From Microdochium bolleyi (taxonomy: Eukaryota; Ascomycota; Sordariomycetes; Xylariales; Microdochiaceae): 64,000 nt of DNA. How positions within the stretch are numbered: position 1 is the stretch's first letter; the number at the start of each line of letters is the position of its first letter. The stretch covers positions 372,001-436,000 of the forward strand of contig KQ964266.1 in NCBI GenBank assembly GCA_001566295.1, written 5' to 3'. The position numbers and the translations under genes are program-made. Positions 58,616 to 64,000 of this stretch are shown one piece after another. The notes beneath the pieces are model-generated. The model was not told the origin of the DNA. It worked only from the letters and a program-made list of their open reading frames with translations, and made no database searches.

Positions 58616-60190
58616 TCATGATTCCTCCTCCATCTCCTCATACTCCTCCTCCCCCGACAGGCTAGCCAGTGCGTTCTCCAGCACCCTCCTGCACTGACTC
58701 CTGTACAGCGCCGCGAGCTGCTGGTTGCCGTTTCTCGGCTCTGCCTGCTGCCCTCCAGTCTTCCCCATCCTCGCCGCCTGCTCCGCCTCCGCAGCCTCGA
58801 TCTTCTCGAGGTCCATGCTCAGCTTCGTGCCCAGCGCGTTGATAATCTCGTCCGTGAGCTCCTCGGGTATCTCGCCCGCCAGGATCGCCGCCAGGCTCAC
58901 GCTGCCCTGCTGCTCGCTACCGCTACTGCTGCGATCTGGCGCGGGGATGCCGCGGGCCTGGCAGACCATCTCGTACAGGGACGCGACGAGAGAGTCCTGC
59001 ACGTGCGTGTAGCACCCCAGGATCGGCTCCGGGTCTTTGTCAGCCCCCAGCCTCATCCTCGCGCGACCGGCGAGCGAGGATGGGTCGGACATGGGCTGCA
59101 GTGAGACGAGGTGCGTTGAAGCGAGGTGGCTCTGCGCCGCGTCGTGGCTGCTGCTGTTGGTGCTGGGCCGCGTCCGGACGTGCACGTAGTCGTTGTGGAA
59201 CTCGTCCGACTCGGCGAGCACGAAGCCGTAACCGAGGAGGAGCTCGGCGTTGGTCTTGCTGGGGCCGTAGTTGTTGTACACCTGCTCGCCGGCAGAGTAT
59301 GCCTGGCCTGTCTGTAGCTCGCAGAATAAGGTACCTCCTATTGCTGCTGCCTCTGATGCTGATGTGTGATTATCGTTGGTACTACTGGTGGTGCTGATAT
59401 CCTCTGGTGTCTTCCACGCCGTCTTCGCCAGCGGGTGGTGGTTCCCCATGTCGAACAGCGGCAGCAGAACCGAGAAGTCGTCCGCCTTGAGGCCGCCCGC
59501 CGCCCCCGCGCCGCCGGGGATGGTGAGCGACTGCCGGAAGCTGCGGCTCGCGAAGACGCAGTACGCCCACCTGTACAGTTCTGACGTGAACTCTGTCCAA
59601 ATACTACCGCCGCTGCTGCCGCCGTCTGCGGGCTGGAGCAGGTCGACCGCCGCGGCGTACTCGCTGTCTAGCGTGGCGTTGATCTCCTGGACCGCGACCC
59701 ACGCGTTCGTGCCGCGTAGGAACTCGACGTCCGCGGCCGGCCACGCGCACGGCAGCAAGCCCCCCGTCGTTGTCGTCGTGGCATCGCTGCTGGTGGGCTG
59801 CGGTAACGTCCGGATATACGGCGCCCATGCGGACTGCTCTCCGCGCAGGTACTCCTGCACCAGGAAGAACCGTCCGACCACGTGCGGCGGCGTCTCCCGC
59901 AAGAACGCCGTGGGGAAGTAGCTCTCGGGCGGGATGACGCCCAGCGTGGCCGCCGTGGCGGAGTGGAAGTCTGGGTGTCCGCATATGGCGTTGAGGAAGG
60001 ACAGCGAGCGGGAGAGGGGCAGCTTCACGATCGTGTCCCCCGCGGCGAGAGAGCGGCCGGGCTTGACGCGCAGTGAGCCCTCAGTGTCCGCGTCGTTGTA
60101 GATCTCGACGAACGGGTGCAATGTGCCGCCCGCGGAGGAGACCCAGGACACGAGCGCGGCGTAGCGCTCGGCGGCTGTTGGGGCTGTCAT
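58616..60190 (-). CDS. SET-domain protein lysine methyltransferase (Rubisco-LSMT/SETD-type)
   Basis: Single exon, 524 aa, ATG at 60190, stop TGA. The split SET domain typical of the non-histone LSMT class is visible. The N-terminal part runs from about residue 10. An inserted iSET region covers about 100-235. The SAM-binding block LLPLFDMGNHHPL (about 242-254) and the catalytic-site block GEQVYNNYGPSKTNAELLLGYGF (about 301-323) follow. The C-terminal substrate-binding part is helical, with a Ser/Glu-rich insertion and an acidic tail (SGEEEYEEMEEES). Low-complexity Thr/Ser/Asn insertions (about 135-143 and 264-279) are present. Yeast relatives methylate translation factors and ribosomal proteins; the substrate cannot be named from sequence. 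Confidence 0.9.
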   Translation of the reverse strand: MTAPTAAERYAALVSWVSSAGGTLHPFVEIYNDADTEGSLRVKPGRSLAAGDTIVKLPLSRSLSFLNAICGHPDFHSATAATLGVIPPESYFPTAFLRETPPHVVGRFFLVQEYLRGEQSAWAPYIRTLPQPTSSDATTTTTGGLLPCAWPAADVEFLRGTNAWVAVQEINATLDSEYAAAVDLLQPADGGSSGGSIWTEFTSELYRWAYCVFASRSFRQSLTIPGGAGAAGGLKADDFSVLLPLFDMGNHHPLAKTAWKTPEDISTTSSTNDNHTSASEAAAIGGTLFCELQTGQAYSAGEQVYNNYGPSKTNAELLLGYGFVLAESDEFHNDYVHVRTRPSTNSSSHDAAQSHLASTHLVSLQPMSDPSSLAGRARMRLGADKDPEPILGCYTHVQDSLVASLYEMVCQARGIPAPDRSSSGSEQQGSVSLAAILAGEIPEELTDEIINALGTKLSMDLEKIEAAEAEQAARMGKTGGQQAEPRNGNQQLAALYRSQCRRVLENALASLSGEEEYEEMEEES

Positions 60191-60854
60191 CGGTGGGAGG
60201 CACGGCTGCGCGAGTGGTGCTGCGTGATCTTCTCGAAAGTGATTTATAGATGTCTGACGAATGATAGCTGTGCAGCTCAGCTCTATCGTAGTTGATACGC
60301 TGCAAGCTAAGTTATTGGTCGGAGTTGGTTAGTCGAGATCCAGGGTTGTCTCTAAGAGTGATGGAGAATCTTGCATCTTGTCATCTTCAGCACGCAGATT
60401 GTCATGGTGGGGAAAGATGATCCCAACGGCGTCAGTCGTCTCATCCAGCACCACTAGTGCCAGCATGTTTACTGGTACGACATCTGCCAGGTTTAACTTT
60501 TACATCATATGTTCCGATCTGAACTCCCTCAATTGGACAGAATTTGGCTTGTTCTCTTCACCGAACAAGGCATCCGTGAGACGCAACGGATTTTCATCAT
60601 TACGAAAACTTCGGTTCCCAATACTCCAGTCTACGAGCCAATCTATCATTGTAAACATGCAAAATTCTTTGTCTTCGCGTAAAGTCTATGTTTTGGTTAT
60701 CTTTTCAATATATCATGCTACAACCGGGACAAAACCAATAAACGCCTAAATTCCCATAGGATCGCCCTCAATACCGCGACCGAGGAAGAGAACTGCACAA
60801 CAGCCATTTCGAGTTTCTTTAAATATCCTTTGCAACAGGACTCCTCCGAGAATT
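60191..60854. other. Intergenic: SET gene promoter side and ADE6 3' flank
   Basis: Both neighbours are on the minus strand. The sequence is A/T-rich, with no recognisable gene. Confidence 0.6.
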
Positions 60855-63800
60855 TTAGCCAACCCACCGCCTCGCGTTCCGGAACATCTTGATCCACGGC
60901 CCAAACTGTCCCCACTCGCCCGCCTTGCCCGCAGGGCTCCAGCTCGCGACGTCAGCCATGATGGTGCGCTCAGGGTGCGGCATCATGATGAGCACCCTGC
61001 CGTCGCGGGACTTCACGCCTGCGATGCCTTGCGGGCTGCCGTTGGGGTTGAACGGGTACTGCTCCGTCACGCGGCCGTAGTTGTCGGTGTAGCGGATCGG
61101 GATGAGGCTGTCCTCGTTGAGCTTCTGCAGGCTCGCCCCCGTGGAAGGGGAGAACTCTGCACGGCCCTCGCCGTGGGACACGACGATGGGGAATGCCGAG
61201 CCGCTCATGTCGCTGAAGAACACGCTCGGCTCCGGGTCCTGGATTTCGACCATCGAGAAACGGCCCTCAAACTGCTCACTCGAGTTCTGCACAAAGGTTG
61301 GCCAGCTCTCGGCGCCCGGGATGAGCTCCTTGAGCCGTGAGAGCATCTGGCAGCCGTTGCACACACCTAGACTGAACGTGTCGGGCCGTTCGAAGAAGCT
61401 CTGGAACGTCTGGCGCGCATTCTCGTGCATCAGGATCGACTTGGCCCAGCCCTGGCCGGCGCCGAGAACGTCACCGTACGAGAAGCCGCCGCAGGCGGCC
61501 AGACCGACGAAGCCACTGAGGGAGTATCCGTCGAGGATATCTGACATGGTCACGTCAACGGCGTCGAAGCCTGCAGCACGGAACGCGAAGGCCATCTCGG
61601 CGTAGCCGTTGACGCCCTGCTCTCGGAGGATCGCGACCCTCGGCTTCGCGGAGACCAAGCCCTTGAGCGTGGAGAGCATGGGCAGGCCCGAGTCGGTAAG
61701 GTCGAAGGTGAGCTTGTAGGCCATACCGGGATCCTGGGAGTCGGAGAGCGCGGCGAACTCGGACTCGGCGCATGACGGGTTGTCGCGGATCTTCTGCATC
61801 TCGTACGAGGTGGTGGACCACCACTGCTGCATCTGCGCACGGCCGAGCTCCATCAGTGTCTTGCTGGAGTGCTTGATCCTCAATGTCTGAGTGTTGGCCA
61901 TGGGCACCCAGCCAATCTTCCTGATCAGGCCGGCAGGAGGTCCGCACGTCGCAAAACACTTGGTGAATTTCTTCTCGTCGGCCTTGCGGATCTGGAACAC
62001 TGCACCGAGCTCCTCGTTGAAGAGGGCCTCGAGGATGTCCTTGGTGGAGGACGACTTGGCCAACTGCTCAACGAAGACGTCCGCTCCACAGCGGCCAGCA
62101 AACATCATCTCCGCGACAGTGGTAAGAAGACCACCGTCAGATCGGTCGTGGTAGGCTAGTACGATACCCTCCTCATGCAGTTGCGACAGCGCATCGAAAT
62201 AATCGACAAGAAGGTCGGTGTCCCGGACATCAGGGGCCTCGTTGCCGAGCTGCTCAAAGCACTGCGCCAGAGCAGAGCCGCCCATCGCCTGGAAGCCCTT
62301 GGCCAGATCCACAAACATCAGGCTGGTCTCGCCGACGTCCTCGCCGCGGCGGAGCTGTGGCGTCCATGTGCTGCGGACGTCCTCGACAATGGCAAATGCG
62401 GAGATAACAACGGACACTGGTGCAGTAACGCTCTTCGACTCGCCAGTAGCCTTGTCCTTCCAGGAAGCCTTCATAGAGGTCGAGTCCTTGCCAACGGGAA
62501 TGGATATACCCAACTTTGGGCACAGGTCCATGCCGATGGCCTCGACAGCCTCGTAGAGAGCAGCACTCTCACCCGGGTGGTTGACTGCTGCCATCCAGTT
62601 GGCAGAAAGTTTGACGCGTCTCAGATCACCACGCTGCTTGGGGGATCCCTTGATGGCAGCTGCGCCAAGATTCATCAAAGACTCCGCAACGGACATGCGA
62701 GCTGAGGCAGCGGCGGAGATGAGGGCCAAAGTCGGCTTCTCGCCCATAGCCATGGCCTCACCACGGCGGGTAGTCTCATCGATAGCGAATGAGGTCAGAG
62801 TGACTGCAACATCCGCGACAGGTGTCTGCCACGGACCAACAAGTTGGTCCTGCACTGTCAAACCTCCGACAGTCTGTGGAAAGTCAGCAACCGGTAGAGC
62901 AGCCATCATTTCAAAACCAAGAGGACTTACACGATCGGCGATTGAGATGAGGAACATCTTGGATCCAACAGACGGCAGGCGGAAGACGTTCTCTGTAGCG
63001 CGCGTGATCGCTTGCGTCACATCCAACGCGCCATACTTCTTCTCGAGACTGGCGGCGGCATCGAAAGCAGTGAGGTTCCTCTTTATGCTCTCGACGTTGC
63101 GCTCCAGCTTTCTCCCGGGAGGAAAAAGAGCATCCATAGGCAGATCGATAGGCACGGCCTTGGATTCCCGATCGGTCAGGACCAACTTGGCCGCGCCATC
63201 GTCAACATGCGACGTCACTGTGCCGACACGGGAAAAGCCACAACGCTCTCGCTCTAGAAGGAGGTCAGTGATGCCCACAGCAAGGCTAAGCTCGAGACTT
63301 GTACTTACGACAGATCTTGGTGAACCGGTTCATGCCCTTCTCGTTGACAAGCAGGACGTAGCGCTCCTGTGCTTCGTTGCACCAGATTTGAAGTGGGCTC
63401 ATGCTCTGGTCAGCACTCTCAACCTGGCGAAGCTCAAAGCTGCCGCCGAAACCGGCGTCCTTTACGAGCTCAGGGAGAGCATTGGAAAGACCACCAGCGC
63501 CGACGTCGTGGATGAAGGCGATAGGGCTCTCGTCTCCGAGAGCACAGCAGGTGTTGATGACCATTTGGGCTCGGCGCTCCATCTCAGGGTTGCCTCTCTG
63601 CACGCTGTCGAAGTCGAGGTCGGCAGAGCCCTCGCCCGCGTCGTTGCTAGAAGCGGCGCCGCCGCCGAGGCCAATCAGCATGGCAGGGCCACCAAGGACG
63701 ATGACTGCTGCAGACTCCTCGACAAGCGAAGGCTCCTTGAGAGCATGCTGGGGCCGGACCGTTCCGACACCACCAGCAATCATGATAGGCTTGTGGTAGC

Positions 63801-64000
63801 CGCGCCAGTCAGCGGCAGACTCGTCACCGGCGTTCGTGAGCAGGGTCCGGAATGTGCCGGTGAGGCAGGGACGCCCGAACTCATTGTTGAAGCGAGCCGA
63901 GCCGATCGGAGCTTCGAGCATAATGTCCAGACTGCTGGCATAGTGACCGGGCCGTCCAACGTCGCTCTCCCAAGGCTGCTCACTGCCAGGGATCATCAGA
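60855..64000 (-). CDS. ADE6: Phosphoribosylformylglycinamidine synthase (FGAM synthase), 5'-truncated by window
   Basis: Minus-strand gene whose N-terminal quarter lies beyond 64,000. Visible exons are 64000-63309, 63253-62931 and 62873-60855, about 1010 residues of a family near 1350, stop TAA. It catalyses the fourth step of purine synthesis (FGAR + Gln + ATP to FGAM). The PurL synthase halves are recognisable (FNNEFGRPCLTGTF, HDVGAGGLSNALPEL, GGLTVQDQLVGPWQTPVADVAVT, KDSTSMKASW, AYHDRSDGGLLTTV). The C-terminal class-I glutaminase has its nucleophile in GVCNGCQ near 61,355 and the His-x-Glu motif in MMPHPERT near 60,970. The intron 62,930-62,874 is 57 nt with no in-frame stop; the other intron (63,308-63,254) is 55 nt. 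Confidence 0.96.

Overview
The window is nuclear DNA of a filamentous ascomycete (Pezizomycotina, most likely a Sordariomycete). Genes are spaced every 1-4 kb on both strands. Most are split by short introns of 50-130 bp with GTRNGT donors, CTRAC-like branch sites and YAG acceptors. Coding DNA prefers G/C at third positions. Protein families match fungal housekeeping genes, and no bacterial-type operons, CRISPR arrays or intact transposons were seen.

Left part (1-12.9 kb): the 3' portion of an unrecognised coiled-coil gene with an in-frame TAG 84 codons before the apparent true end; an intron-containing tRNA-Leu(CAG); a decayed HET-domain (heterokaryon incompatibility type) pseudogene; a von Willebrand A-domain protein; and YSH1, the mRNA 3'-end endonuclease.

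Middle part (12.9-39.9 kb) is dense. It holds TAF4 (TFIID), a deaminated-glutathione amidase of the nitrilase family, SCD6/LSM14 (translation repression, P-bodies), an APC-family amino-acid permease, BCD1 (box C/D snoRNP assembly), a PLP-homeostasis protein, a GT8 glycosyltransferase, a single-pass membrane orphan, the AP-2 alpha adaptin, NDUFAF5 (complex I assembly), ARPC5 (Arp2/3) and a small orphan protein.

From 39.85 to 53.74 kb there is a gene-poor interval of almost 14 kb, G/C-rich and without a recognisable protein gene. It carries simple repeats and a pyrimidine-rich, leader-like stretch at 47.7-48.3 kb with TATA-like elements and a strong splice donor, suggesting an unannotated transcript.

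Right part (53.7-64 kb): RQC1/TCF25 (ribosome quality control), the copper chaperone ATX1 followed by a 17-bp minisatellite, a SET-domain lysine methyltransferase, and the C-terminal three quarters of ADE6 (FGAM synthase), which runs off the right edge.

The genes do not form a pathway or cluster. They are independent housekeeping genes. Convergent pairs are NIT/SCD6, permease/BCD1, PLPBP/GT8, NDUFAF5/ARPC5 and ATX1/SET. Divergent pairs are YSH1/TAF4, SCD6/permease, BCD1/PLPBP and AP-2 alpha/NDUFAF5. The most unusual observations are coding-like sequence continuing in frame past TAG stops (clearest in the first gene, suggestive in SCD6), the long gene-poor interval with its cryptic leader, and the HET pseudogene beside a tRNA gene.
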